A stretch of DNA of 64,000 bases, taken from assembly GCF_004379255.2 (NCBI RefSeq), contig NC_056034.1:2172501-2236500 (forward strand), read 5' to 3'. Each line of letters opens with the position of its first letter. The stretch's first letter is position 1. Source of the stretch: Salvia splendens. Taxonomy: Eukaryota > Streptophyta > Magnoliopsida > Lamiales > Lamiaceae. Both the position numbers and the translations under genes were made by a program. A model generated the notes under the pieces. That model was not told where the DNA came from, ran no database searches, and saw nothing but the letters and a program-made list of their open reading frames with translations. Of this stretch, positions 24,654 through 39,719 are shown one piece after another.

Positions 24654-27171
24654 CTTCTTCTCAATTTAATAACTCAATTTCGAATTATCAACACTTGAGT
24701 TTAGTATGAAGCCAGTTAGAGACTAAACCCAAGTAGAGTGACCAGAATGAAGTAACTCTCAGCAAAATGTGCTTAAATTTACTGTAAGAAAGAGCTCTGC
24801 AATTATAACTCCCCAAATAAAACCAGCATATTGAGCAACAATAACTTAGGGATTTGTAGTGAAGCAAAAGAAAATGTTTGAATTTTTTGGTGAAGTAGAG
24901 GTTTATGGAAGGTTTGAGTGAAGCAGAGGAGTGTGGTGATAAAAGAGGGTGCTGGAGAATTGGGGAATGAGATGACGATGATGATAAAATAATAGAGAGA
25001 AAGAGAGAGAGTTAAGTACGCAGCTTAAATTTATTGGTAACAAGATAGGTGGCTGCTGCAGAGGCTTCTGTTTTATATAAACTGCTATCTGTCTTGTAGC
25101 TGAATTTGGTGGGTCATCTCACTTGCGTTGATGGTTTTTGGGTAGTCCAGCAGTCAAATTTCTTTTACTGCAAATGATGTTTGATGGCATTGGCCTATCC
25201 TATGCGATGCTTTTTTATGCTTCTAATTGTATGTTTCTTTAGTGAAACATCAATTCCCACCCAATGAAGAGAGGATGGGAATGAGAGAAAAAATGTATCT
25301 TTAGGTGACTCTTGAAGTGGGAAGTTAGGTTATATGAAAGGGGTGTATTGATCACAACATGTAGTACTAACTTATTTGGAAGTTAGGTTATATGAAAGGG
25401 GTGTATTGATCACAACAATAGGGGTGTTGCTAAAACAGTAAAAAGAAAGAATAAATTTGTGGTTGCTTCCCTTTCTCAGATTCCTCCCCAGACAAGCTTT
25501 TATAGCACCACCGTCTGCCTTTTTATAACCACTCAACATGATTTCTTGATCCATGATTTATGGGAGTTGGTACAAATAAATTACTAACATGAAACAGAGT
25601 CAGCCTAGGAATCCTTGAATGCAAGAACCATCCACTGATATTCTTATTAATTTTTGTTTACAGTAACCTTTTTTTTATACAGTAACCTTGTTGAGTGGGG
25701 TGCTTTTCTTAATGCCCGTTGAATTGGTTTTGTTGGAACAAAGAAAGATATTTATGTGTATGATTAGCAAGTGTGCTTTTTCTTGCTTTCAATCATCACT
25801 AAACTGCACTTTTCATTTTGCAATTATGATTTGCCAAAGATAATTCTTATCTATACATTTGTGCCATCTAATAATGCTTATCATTTTTATCTAGTACTAT
25901 ATGTTTAGAACTGGTAAATAATTCTGTTTGCAAATTGGGAAGAATGTTTAATAGTCTATGCATAGTTCTGTGAAACTTAATTATCAACTGCATTATTCAT
26001 CATCCATTTTATATGCAAACAAAAAAGGTTTATCCTATTTGTGCAAATAGTCATGACTATACTAAATGCTCATAAGTATTTCAATATGTAGCAATTGCCA
26101 ATTCATCATAGAAAAAATGGGCGACGTGTTCGTTTGGGAGTGGTGACAAATGAGATGAGCTAAGACAAAACCAGAATAGGCCAAGGAGAGTGGTCACTTT
26201 CTTTGGCCCTCGAGAATTAAATGAAAACAGCATTCATGAAGGTGTGACTAAAATGTTATAAGCTCGAATGATAGGCAGAGCGGCTTGTTGATTGCAGTTT
26301 GTATGCGAGCGTGGTTTATTTGAAAAAAATGAAGAAAAATAATTCTGGAACATTAGAGAGAGTGCTGCAGCGTGTTCCACATATGATTGAAAAGAATAAT
26401 CACCTCTCACTTGGACTAGAGTTCAAACATCATTTAATGTTGGGAAAGTTCTATCATCTTCTTTATGCTGCTATATTTAATAAATGTAGACTTCAAACTA
26501 GAATTTTAAAATAACAATAAACTCGGTGTGCTAACATTCTGTCTAGTATACAAAGTTTGATTTTTTGTGTGGCATGGATTCTGTTTTGGCGATTGCGATT
26601 ATGTATATTCTCTAGTTATTTGAGGTGCCACTTTTTTTTCCTTCTCCATTGAGAAATTGTGATCTGATCCAATTGGTTATGTGAGTATTATATAGATATA
26701 GAAAGGATCATACAAGGATGAGTCCGGTAGATTGTGTAGTTACCAATGCCACGACAATCCAAATCACTGAAAGGGACCACGTCAATTTATTTATTAATTC
26801 ATGACCGTGGCTGCTTCATAAATATGAGTTTGCATGCCCTCGAGGACAGGGAAGTGAACAGAGAGAGAGGTATTTAAGGATACGACCATGGATTAGGTGA
26901 GTGACTCTGATCAGTGATATACCCTCGCTGTCCTCCAACAATAGAAACATTTAAACCTGATAGTTTTTAATACAAAATTGATAAAGTAAGAGAGATATAA
27001 AAAGAAAATGTGTTAGTGGAAAATGAGTCTCACCGTATTAGAGAGAAATGAATTTCCTAAAAAGGAAACTTTTTATTTTTAGAGGGCAGACAAAAAAGGA
27101 AAAAAAAATTCTATTTTTAGGAGACGGAAGGAGTACCATTTTTTCAATGATTATAGTATAAATAAAAAGTT
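24654..27171. other. Intergenic, ATL gene 5' flank
   Basis: It starts with the ATL 5' leader and promoter. A 58-base-offset tandem duplication lies at 25321-25420. The right end of a TIR element (GGAGACGGAAGGAGTA near 27120) precedes the Stowaway MITE. The short frame at 26299-26514 has no gene-like features. Confidence 0.5.
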
Positions 27172-27400
27172 CTCCCTCCGTTCCATAGTAGTTAAGACAT
27201 TTCTTTTCGGCACAGAATTAAAAAAAATGTGGGTAATGTATTAAATAAAAAGATAATTAAAGTAGGAGAGAATAAAGTAAGAGAGAGGAAAAAGTAAGTG
27301 AGAAGAAATATGTTGATTTTTACTTAAAATAGAAATGACTTAACTATTATGGAATGTACAAAAATGACAAAATGACTTCACTACTATGGAACGGAGGGAG
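27172..27400. mobile_element. Stowaway-like MITE
   Basis: A perfect 20-bp terminal inverted repeat (CTCCCTCCGTTCCATAGTAG at the left, its complement at the right) bounds a 229-bp AT-rich element. The CTCCCTCCGT end is typical of plant Stowaway (Tc1/mariner) MITEs. A clean TA target duplication is not visible. Confidence 0.85.
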
Positions 27401-27557
27401 TAGTAAGTAGTACTATTATCATTTATTTAAGTTCTATTCAAGTTTAGCAGAAAAAGGGTATTCCGGTCTATGTTGGAAGGTGAAGAGGAATGCTCGTACA
27501 CTCACTTTATCATCCTCTTAAAGAATCACAACAATATATTGCAATCTCAGCCACTCA

Positions 27558-28169
27558 GAGCATCAACAATAGACATAGACTAGCAATAGCCTAGCCAAAA
27601 ACTCCTTCTGTCACATCATCATGTCATTCCCACATCCTATTAATAAGCTAACCAAACAACAGCCTAGCAATAGGCTAGCAATAGCCTAACCAATGCCCTA
27701 GTCCATCAAATAAATTGACAAATACGAAATTAAAATTGGACAAATTACGGAGAAAGTGCAAAATAAATTCCATAAAATAAACATAGTACAATTAAAAAAA
27801 AAGTCTACTGGGGAACGACATTGGCGTTTGTGATTTGCTAGTGATGGGAGAGTCACTGTCGTGATCCATTTTTTTCTACAGAAATAAAAGAGGAGGAAAA
27901 GCTACTCGTTAAAACAAGAGAAGTGAATGGAATGAAGTTCAACGAGTCGTATATATAGAGTTGAAAAAAAAATTTAATTACGACCGTTAGCCGATCGCTC
28001 GCCGCACAATAGGCGGCTAGCGATCGGCGAACAGCCGAAGTCCGCGCCCGACCTCTCGTCCGTCGCCCGCTCGCCCGTCGCGTTAGCCTAACGCAATAGT
28101 GGACTAACGTCACGCCCGAGCCGCTAGCCGGTGGCTAGGCAGGGCTTTAGTCCACTATTGTGGATGCTC
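27558..28169. mobile_element. PIF/Harbinger-like MITE
   Basis: Ends are GAGCATCAACAATAG at the left and CTATTGTGGATGCTC at the right, imperfect inverted repeats. The interior has CTAGCAATAGCCTAGCCAA-type repeats at the left and a GC-rich right part. Flanks are TCA and TAA, so the 3-bp target duplication is imperfect. No ORF1 domain is seen. Confidence 0.7.
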
Positions 28170-29752
28170 TAATATCCTCCAACAACATACTCTCAATTGA
28201 AGATTTACCATTTCATAAGCCATCCAGAATAGATGTATCTCTATATTAATTTTCTACTTATATTTTTGGTTTGTTCGTGTGCATGTTGTGTGCAACAAGT
28301 GTATTGTGTATGTAGTGCGTGTTACGTAATAGTCTATGTATTGTGTGCGTGTTGTGGGTGGGTTTGCGATATGTTTGTATGCCGTTTGTGTTTGAGAGAT
28401 GCTCAATTTTATAATAGCGATTCCAAATATATATTTTGAGTATACTAGAATTTAAATTATAAAATTTAGAAGATTTGGAATCGTATTCAATTTTAAACCT
28501 AAATATATTTATACTATTTCTAAATAATGGATTAAGTTATAAAAACTCTAATTTTAAATCTGCAAATGCAATTTTGACTAATCTTCCTTTTTAGTATAGG
28601 GTAAAAACTCAAAATTGAAAATTGTCGGAATTTTAAAAATGTTATGTTTTGATTGCAGCGACTACTAATGTATGCGGAAATTATGTAGTATGTTTGAGTC
28701 AATATATCTCAAACTTTTGAATTGTTTATTATCGATATGCAAGGAACGTGTATCCTCTTTTTGGCTCTTTCTTCATGTCAAAATCTCTTGCCTTTTTGGA
28801 CTAACCATTACCAAATGGATTTTCATTTTTTGTGAAGAAGAATAATCTTGATTTCAAGATGATTTCTTTCTAGTCTGCTATGACTGTATTCTGTATTCTT
28901 ATTAGGTCGGAAGGCATGATCTTCATGAAATACTCCTTGGGCTGACAAATTCAATTCTCTTTCATTTGTTACGAAATATAATCATACAAGTAGGCACAAA
29001 TTCAATCACTCCCTCGTGCATCCGGATGTGCAAGAAGTAAGACAACAAAGAAATCGCGTTGAATATGTCATGACGAACGAGAGCTAGCCTAATATGCGAA
29101 TGCAACTATCATCCCGGAATGTTTACCCTCGCCTTCTAGCTAGTCTGAACAAGGTAGGAAATATATTTTAACCTTCATCATGTGTGAAGGTGGATTAAAT
29201 ATATAGCAATAGCAGTATAGAGCTGTCAATTTTACTTGTATAATTTTAGTGAATTCTGTTGGGATTATTTGAGGAAATTGAGTGCGTAAAAGAAACAAAT
29301 TATCTTTTTATTTTGATTGCATGTGTTTCTATATACTCCAATAGTCTAAGATGCCAGACTCTTTGTTTATATTCCAAGTCGAGATGAAAAAGATGTAGAC
29401 ATGTTCAAGGTCAAGAAAATGGTTGTAAAGCTGAAAATTCTATTCCTCATTAAAGATTATGTTAGCCACTAATTTGAAGAAGCTTCTTAAAAAAAATGAG
29501 ACGATTCACATGAAGAAGAAAACGTGTGCCTTCCAATTAGTATCCAGTCCAATCTTCCAAATTGTAATACTGTATTAAATATTTCACATTAAAAAGGCAT
29601 TTTATTCCTTAACAAGTATCTCTTGTGCTTTTGTTTAATGCTAAGATATATTGAAAGTGTTAACTCATCTTTAATCACATTCCTTAAATAGTTCATTTCA
29701 TTTATTTTTCACGAGTCTCACATTCCTTATTTTTTTTATGTTGTAATTATTT
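28170..29752. other. Intergenic, AT-rich
   Basis: No gene or element recognised. Confidence 0.5.
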
Positions 29753-29757
29753 ATCTC

Positions 29758-29936
29758 TGTTAGAAAGGAAAATATGTAAGAAAGGAAAATAGGTAAGCAA
29801 GGAAAAAAAATTAATTAGGGAATGGGTATTATGGCAAATCTTGCCAATTTTATGTAACCCTTGGTCTATTTAAAGGAGGCGTACCGATTGTAATTCTCTG
29901 AACAAGTTGAATGAATAATACTCATATCTTTCAACA
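29758..29936 (+). repeat. 5' LTR of Copia element
   Basis: It starts TGTTAGAAAGG and ends TCTTTCAACA. TATTTAAAGG near its middle may act as TATA box. Confidence 0.95.
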
Positions 29937-30021
29937 TGGTACCAGAGCAAAGGCTCATAACAAAATCATCATAGCCTAATACCTTTCCCGACCAAGAAGG
30001 CGGTTATTTTCAACCTGCAAC

Positions 30022-31230
30022 ATGTCAGACGATGAAGAGAAACCAAATATGGAGGAGACACGATTAAAGATGAGTAAGAATGTTACTCTAGCCGTTAAAC
30101 TCAACGGGATGAATTATCCCCTATGGAAACGGCTGATGAGAGTAGCCATCGTGGGAAGACGAGCAAACAGGTATATCACCGGTACACCGCAGCCACCGGA
30201 ACCTGGAATGAAGGGGTACACAGAATGGGAGGAAGCCGATATGACAGTGTTCTCATGGATAATTGACAACGTCGAAACAGAAATTGTTGTCGACTTTGCA
30301 CATCACCAAACCACGCAAGCTCTGTGGGAGAGCCTACAAACTACATTCGAAAGTACTGCAGATCCATATCTGTGGTACGATCTAGAGGAAAAGGCAGGCC
30401 GAATCGTGCAAGGGGAACATGGGCTAGAAACATATTGGCGACATCTCCACGGAATCTGGGTCGAAATTGACCGATGCCAACATCAACCTGTGGATTGCTG
30501 CGACAAGGGGATTAGCCAACTTCGAACGTTTGTAGCAACAAGACGGCTGTTCAAATTCCTAACAGGCTTGAATGCAAGATATGACGGGATCCGAAGGGAT
30601 ATTCTCAAGGAAACCCCGTTGCCCTTAGCCGAGACCGCATACGGTCTGGTAAAACGAGAAGCTACGCGGTTGAAAATCATGCCGGCAGCAGACATCGATC
30701 TCCAGACCGGCGCAATCAACGATGGATCATCATCGGGCCAAGTCGGACACGGGTTCGCCGTCAGAAACCAGCCACCACCGCGACCAAAACAGCCACCACC
30801 ACGAACCGCCGCGCAACAGCCCAATCGCCTAGGCGGTTTCAAACCCGACAAATCAAAATTTTGGTGCTCTCATTGCGGAAAACAAATACATACTCGAGAT
30901 ACATGTTTCCTCCTCGTTGGATTTCCAGAATGGTGGGATGAAAATCAAAATGCTAAAGCTCGATTAGCCATCGGAGTCGAAGATGGAGGCGGATTATTTC
31001 TGCAAGGAGCAGGGAATAGGGAGATGACTAACACCCGTGGGAGAGCAAGAGATACCGGTCCTCAACCAGGAGGAGGCGGCAGGCCCGGCGAGGCAGCCTT
31101 CGCGGAGAAAAAAAGAGGCGGGTCATATGGAGGTAACAGATTGGGGTTGAGAAACCCCGATCCCCAATTTGATTTTCAGAATAAACCCCAAAGCATGAGT
31201 AATTTAATTTCTGGTCCTTATAGTTCATAA
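30022..31230 (+). CDS. Copia Gag
   Basis: A 402-codon ORF starting MSDDEEKPNMEE. The N-terminal part resembles the UBN2/Copia Gag core (KLNGMNYPLWKRLMRVAI, TTQALWESLQTTF). One CCHC zinc knuckle is present near residue 282: C-S-H-C-G-K-x3-H-x4-C. A Gly-rich tail follows. It ends in TAA at 31228; the pol frame continues directly in the same frame after this stop, whereas most Copia elements have one uninterrupted frame. Confidence 0.85.
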   Translation: MSDDEEKPNMEETRLKMSKNVTLAVKLNGMNYPLWKRLMRVAIVGRRANRYITGTPQPPEPGMKGYTEWEEADMTVFSWIIDNVETEIVVDFAHHQTTQALWESLQTTFESTADPYLWYDLEEKAGRIVQGEHGLETYWRHLHGIWVEIDRCQHQPVDCCDKGISQLRTFVATRRLFKFLTGLNARYDGIRRDILKETPLPLAETAYGLVKREATRLKIMPAADIDLQTGAINDGSSSGQVGHGFAVRNQPPPRPKQPPPRTAAQQPNRLGGFKPDKSKFWCSHCGKQIHTRDTCFLLVGFPEWWDENQNAKARLAIGVEDGGGLFLQGAGNREMTNTRGRARDTGPQPGGGGRPGEAAFAEKKRGGSYGGNRLGLRNPDPQFDFQNKPQSMSNLISGPYSS

Positions 31231-31233
31231 TAT

Positions 31234-34200
31234 ATGCAATATGACCCGGGAAAATTACAGTTAGAACCCCAGAAAAACTATATTCCACGTTTGACCCCAA
31301 AACTGTCTGAAAGTTCCGTCTTAAGCCCAAATCGTTTTGCACCCTTGGAAAATATACCTATTGCATGCATTGCCCAAAGTAAAATTGACCCTAAGGAGAG
31401 TGAGTGGATTTTTTATTGTGGGGCAACTGATACTATGACCTACGATCTGAAAGATTTTTGTGAATTTAATGGGGCAACTAAAAGCCAAATTCAAACTGCC
31501 GATGGAGAGTTGACCGCTGTGGGTGGGAGTGGAACCATTGAAATATCCCCAACCCTGAAGCTTACAAATTGCCTCTATGTGCCCAAATTATCTCATAAAC
31601 TTATGTCTATCAGCCACGTGACGAAAGAATTAAACTGTACGTTACTAATGCATCCAAATTTCTGTGTATTACAGGATATCAGGACGAGGAGGATAATTGG
31701 GTGTGGCACTGAGCGTCAAGGTCTTTATTATGTGGATGAGATTACTCAACAAGGTGGCACCGCGATGCTTGCTCACGGATCTGCAAATCGGGAAGCTTGG
31801 TTGTGGCACCGCAGATTGGGGCATCCATCCTTGGGTTATTTAAAATTGCTTTTTCCAAAGTTTTCCCATTTTAAGGATATTACTTGCGAATCTTGTGTTT
31901 TGGCAAAAAACCACAGACAATCCTTTAGATCAAGTGATACTCGTGTTAAGACTATTTTTTCTCTAGTGCATGCCGATGTTTGGGGTCCAGCTCCTATTGT
32001 TGGTGATCATGGTTTTAAATATTTTCTCATTTTTGTGGATGACTGCACTAGATTGACTTGGGTATATTTTTTGAAGCATAAATCTGACGTTTTTGAAAAA
32101 TTTACCCGTTTCTTTACAATGATCCAGACACAATTCCAAACCACAATCAAAATTCTTAGATCCGATAATGGTAGGGAAATTGTTAACAAAGACATGACTG
32201 ATTTTTTTAAAGAAAAGGGGTTAGTTCATCAAACTACTTGTCCTTACACTCCTGAACAAAATGGTGTAGCTGAACGAAAGAATAGGATAATCCTAGAGGT
32301 CAAGAGAGCCCTGTTTTTTGACTCAAATGTTCCTAAATTTTTATGGCCCGAAGCTGTTGCCACTGCTGTCTACCTGATTAATCGTTTGCCTACAAAAATT
32401 TTGGGTATGAAAACTCCTTTGCAGACTCTCGCATCCCTTACTGATATTCCCCCACCTCTCATACTTCCGCTCAAAATCTTTGGTTGTTCCGTTTATGTGC
32501 ATGTACCGAAACACGAAAGAGGAAAATTTTCTGCATGTGCAATAAAATGTGTTTTTTTGGGGTATGGGGTAAATCAGAAGGGCTATCGATGCTATCACCC
32601 GGGGTCTAGGAAGGTTATAACAACCATGAATTGTAATTTTCTAGAAAGTGGGAGTGTTGTTCAGGGGGAGTGTGATAAAATTGGACCCCTCAGTTTTCCG
32701 ATGCCACATCCAAGTATCTCGAACGTGGAACCAACAGAACAAGCTAGTGTCACTGCCGAGTCAGTCACATCTGCTGTAGAGCCTCCTCAACCGCCTACGC
32801 CTGAATCGAGTCCTCCTCCAGTGATATCCGAGGTAATTCCTGAAACTAGCTCAGATAATACAGTTATTACTCCTGACAATTTTGGCGTAGACGAGAATGA
32901 GAATGCAACAATTGATGGTGATACCGGGCGCTATATACTCCCCAACAGAACTACTCGTGGGGTCCCGGCTAAGAGATACAGTCCTGAGAGGATTAGTAGA
33001 AGCCGATATTCTATGGCGAATCTGGCTAAAGCAAATCTAACAGAGATGGCTAGGGCGTTTGAAGCAGCACTTTACGAAGAATAAGAAATCCCATATTCGG
33101 CCGAGGAGGCTATGAAAATTGCTCACTGGCGAGAAGCAATGCTAGTAGAAATGCGGGCTCTGATGAAGAGCAATACAATGGAAGTATGTCTTAAACCTGA
33201 TGGAGTTCGAACTGTGGGATGCAGATGGGTCTTCACTATCAAACGGAGGCCAGATGGGTCGATTGAAAGGTATAAGGCGAGACTTGTGGCCAAAGGATAC
33301 ACTCAGACTTATGGAGTTGATTATGCTGAAACATTCTCACCGGTAGCAAAAATGAGTACTATTCGAGTGCTCTTCTCAATAGCGGCAGTCAGGGAATGAC
33401 CACTACATCAGTTCGACGTGACAAACGCATTCTTACATGGGGAACTGAAGAAGCCCATTTACGTGGAGCCACCACCTGGATTTGTTGGAGATTTCGAAGG
33501 AGGAAAGATTTGCAAACTAAAACGAACACTATATGGGCTAAAGCAGTCACCTAGAGCTTGGTTTGGGAGATTCTCTGAGGCAATGAAGAAGTATGGGTAT
33601 AAACAAAGCAACTCTGATCATACATTATTCTTGAAGAAAAGAGAAGGAAAGATTACATGCCTCATCATCTATGTAGATGACATGATTCTCACGGGAGATG
33701 ATGAAGAGGAAATAAGCAAGCTAAGGAAGAATTTGTTTGCAGAGTTTGAAATGAAGGACTTGGGATTACTAAAGTACTTTCTGGGTATAGAAGTGCTAAG
33801 GTCAAAGAAGGGGATCTACATCAGTCAGAGGAAATATGTACTTGACTTGTTAACCGAGACAGGACTACTGGACTGTAAGCCAGCAGATACTCCTATGGTT
33901 CAGAATCATGGTCTGCGGATAGTTGAAGGAGCTAAAGCCACTCACCGCACGAGATATCAACGTTTAGTTGGGAAATTGATATACCTATCCCACACTAGAC
34001 CCGACATAGCTTATGCAGTTGGAGTAGTTAGTCAGTTTATGCATGCACCTCAAGTAGCTCACTGGGAAGCAACACTGAGGATTGTTCGATATCTGAAAGG
34101 GACAGCGAACCATGAGATTCTATTTGAGAATCATGGACATTTAGAGATTCATGGATTCACGGATGCTGATTGGGCAGGGAACCCAAATGACAGAAAATCA

Positions 34201-34620
34201 ACTGCTGGATATTTTACCTTTGTGGGAGGAAATCTTGTCACGTGGAGAAGCAAAAAACAGAAAGTGGTAGCCTTGTCAAGTGCAGAAGCTGAATTTCAAG
34301 GGATTAAGAGTGGGTTGACTGAGATTCTGTGGCTGAGGAAATTGATGACTGAGTTGACCTTAAACTCACAGAAGTCATGTAAGTTGTTCTGTGATAATAA
34401 GGCGGCAATCAGTATATCTGAAAATCCAGTTCAGCATGATCGGACAAAACATGTCGAGGTGGATCGACATTTCATCAAGGACAATATAGAGGCCAAGACG
34501 GTAGAACTTCCTTTTGTGAGATCTGAAGATCAGTTGGCGGATATACTCACGAAAGCTGTCGATGCAAGAAGCTTCCATGAGGTATTGGGCAAGTTAAGTA
34601 TCGGTAATCCCATTACTTAA
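31234..34620 (+). pseudogene. Copia Pol (protease, integrase, RT, RNase H), broken
   Basis: In one continuous frame: a protease-like segment where the usual Asp-Ser-Gly active site reads Tyr-Cys-Gly (WIFYCGATD); the HHCC region (LWHRRLGHPS, CESCVLAK); the integrase core with Asp in VHADVWGP, Asp in RSDNG and Glu in AERKNR; RT with YVDDMILTG; RNase H with TDADWAGN and LFCDNKAAI. A TAA at 33082 and a TGA at 33397 (a Trp position in relatives) break it without frameshift. With three stops and a lost protease residue this copy cannot make an active polyprotein by itself. Confidence 0.9.
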
Positions 34621-34632
34621 CTTGAGGGGGAG

Positions 34633-34811
34633 TGTTAGAAAGGAAAATATGTAAGTAAGGAAAATAGGTAAGCAAGGAAAAAAAAGTAATTAGGGAATGA
34701 GTATTATGGCAAATCTTGCCAATTTTATATAACCCTTGGCCTATTTAAAGGAGGCGTACCTATTGTAATTCTCTGAACAAGTTGAATGAATAATACTCAT
34801 ATCTTTCAACA
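34633..34811 (+). repeat. 3' LTR of Copia element
   Basis: Matches the 5' LTR over its full length with about six base differences. Confidence 0.95.
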
Positions 34812-34816
34812 ATCTC

Positions 34817-36178
34817 AATTTAATTGAAATGCATAATTGTACTTGTCATATTCTTTTATGTTGATTCTCAATTCTCCATGTACCAAAGTAATAGTAACAT
34901 TGTTAACATCCTCGTCAATGAACTTGCTCTCATTGTTAGAAACTAAAAGAAAACTATTGAAGAGGAAGATAAAGACGATATGTGTGAACATGTATTTAAG
35001 TGTAAATACATGGTATTGGGATTTAAAAAATAACATGAAAAATAGGTAAAAATCCGTTGAATAATAGTGTTGCTTATTGTCATAAATTAAATCCATTGGT
35101 TTGGTACCTCTACACCAAGTCCCAACAACCGAATCACACGTTGAACAATCTATTGATTAGATAATATGTCTAAGAATAATTCTGCATTACTAAGCAACTA
35201 ACATAATGATTTGTAGAAGTCGTGCTCTTGATTCCAACAAACTTTGAACACGTCTCACACAAATTAAAATATTAACAGCTGTTAAAATTACGAATGATAA
35301 AAATAGTGAAATGATACTATTTAAATGTAGTAATTTAGTAGAAGATGAAATAAATGACGATGATCCTTTAACATTAATGATAGTGGCTTTTCTGAAGGTA
35401 TAACTACAAGGTTAATGTATGATATAGTACTATATGTTTCTAACCATTAACAAATTAATCCATAATATTTGCTTATAGCTTAGACCACGTATAAGAACGT
35501 GGCAATCATTTTTATTTACTAAATAAATAATTAAATATTATCTACACAACCTGATTTTTGGTAATTGTCTGATTTAGTTAAAATTGTAGTAAATGTACAT
35601 CGATGTAATTATAATGCCATCTTAAAAGTCATGGTAAAATACTTCCATATCTTTGAATAGTAATTTTGTTAGTTTGAGCTCTGTTTGGGACTTTTCGAAA
35701 TACTTCTGTTTCAACATTTTCTTCCATCCCAAACCCCCTTCCCTCCAAGAAATTTCCTTCTCCAGCTCCCAAAATCCTTAGATAAATTAGCCTAAAATCA
35801 TACATATTGCAGAGAATTGTTTCTTTCAGACCTTCATCTTTTTTTTTTCTTGAGAAAAAACTTGCACTTTTCTCTGGGTATTTGTTTCCCACTGAAAATT
35901 TCCAATCTTCAAGGATCTGTTTCCTTTTGCAGTTTGAGTTTCGAAGCAAATTATTGAGTAACAAACCATTCTATTTTCACGTCTTTTTTCATTCCTTGAT
36001 TGTCACGAACTCCACTGCTACTTATCTTCAATCTTTGGCTTATTGATCAAGAAAAGTGAGAATTTTCAAATATTGTAGCGCCTGTTGGTCAAAGATTGAA
36101 ACTTTATCCTCTTTTCGATTTATCTGCTTTGGTTGAAAACCAGAAAGAGAAAGGCAAAGGGTTTGATTTAGTGAAACG
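34817..36178. other. CDPK upstream region
   Basis: AT-rich intergenic DNA. From about 35690 pyrimidine-rich sequence suggests the long 5' leader of the CDPK gene. No other gene is seen. Confidence 0.55.
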
Positions 36179-38602
<2,424 letters not shown>

Positions 38603-38733
38603 GAAGAAGATATGGTTTTTGTATGAATTCCTCTTGGTTTTGGTCAAGACTAGAAAAAATAGGTTGTAATTTTGTTTTATGAAAATATGAGTTGTAACTA
38701 TTTTCTGCTCCAAAATATTCGGTTAATATATAC

Positions 38734-39385
38734 TGATGAGTCCGCGAATTGTTGATGTTAGTGAATGCAGGAAAATACAGATCACGACACAGAGAATTTT
38801 ACGTGGTTCGATTTACTGAGGTAAATCTACGTCCACGGGGAGAAATGGGGGCAGGTTTGTATTGCTTGATCTGGAATTACAGCTTACAACACAGACTTGC
38901 TATATGGTATTTTTCTCTAGAGAGCTTCTAACCCCTTTCTATCAGATCTAAGTTCTATTTATACATTGAACTAAGATCGTGGCTTACATCATCACTCTAG
39001 GTCGTGGAGGTCGTGTAGGTCATGGCCTAAGATCGTGGCCTGAGTTGACGCCACGTGGTAGTGGGTGTGTTGGAAGTTGTGGAAATCCTGCATGGGTCCA
39101 CTAACTCCTTGTTCGGTCGAAAACTGAGACCGAACTGCTTTGGTTGCCGATCTGAGAGTAGAGCTTGATGCCGACCTGAGAGCAGAGCTTGGTTGGCTTT
39201 TACCGAGCTGTAGGCTGAGGCCGAACTCTTTGGTAATGCCGAACTCGCAGAGCTTGATTGGTCGGCTTTTACCGAGCTGTAGGCTGAGGCCGAACTCTTT
39301 GGTAATGCCGAACTCATACTCTTCCTTGGGCTTTGGGCTGATGGGCCGTCATTGCTGTCGGGCTTGTTTAGTACGCACCCCATCA
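38734..39385 (-). repeat. 3' LTR of Gypsy element
   Basis: Plus strand starts TGATGAGTCCGCG and ends CACCCCATCA. It contains internal repeats of about 67 bases (CGGCTTTTACCGAGCTGTAG units near 39197 and 39264). Confidence 0.95.
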
Positions 39386-39719
39386 CTACCCCCCCGAAAG
39401 ACGAAGTGAATCACTTCGGCGAAGCGAGTCACTTCGGCATTCTGGATAAAGGTACGGGGGAGGCTGACGTCAGGGGACGTGCCTTGCATGTGGCTGCATT
39501 AAATGCGACAGTAAAATCCGGCCGTTGAATCCTGAAAAGGTGGGATTCGAAACGGTGCGACGATTTTGAAATCTTCGCCGAATCTGATAAATACCTCCCT
39601 TCTTCATCATTGAAGCACTTTTGCGACTGCTTCTTCTGCACTCTATCTCCTTTGCGAAAATTCTCTCTCCGCTTTCAAGAACTTCTTCAGACTTTCTTCA
39701 CCTTCAAAAAGTAAGAAAA

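Larger units (their letters stand above)
29758..34811 (+). mobile_element. Copia LTR retrotransposon, complete but disabled
   Basis: The 179-bp LTRs (29758-29936 and 34633-34811, TGTTAG...TCAACA) differ at roughly six positions. Target duplication is ATCTC (29753-29757 and 34812-34816). The primer-binding site TGGTACCAGAGC follows the 5' LTR (initiator Met-tRNA type). A polypurine tract GAGGGGGAG lies just before the 3' LTR. Gag and pol share one frame, interrupted by three stop codons (31228, 33082, 33397). Domain order protease-integrase-RT-RNase H is that of Copia. Confidence 0.97.

Noticed and set aside
26299..26514. 71-codon ORF MYASVVYLKKMKK
   Set aside because: Isolated, no family resemblance, AT-rich intergenic context.
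28233..28439. 68-codon Cys/Val-rich ORF
   Set aside because: Arises from TGT/GTG-rich low-complexity DNA.
30483..30851. 122-codon minus ORF within Copia gag
   Set aside because: Shadow of the gag coding strand.
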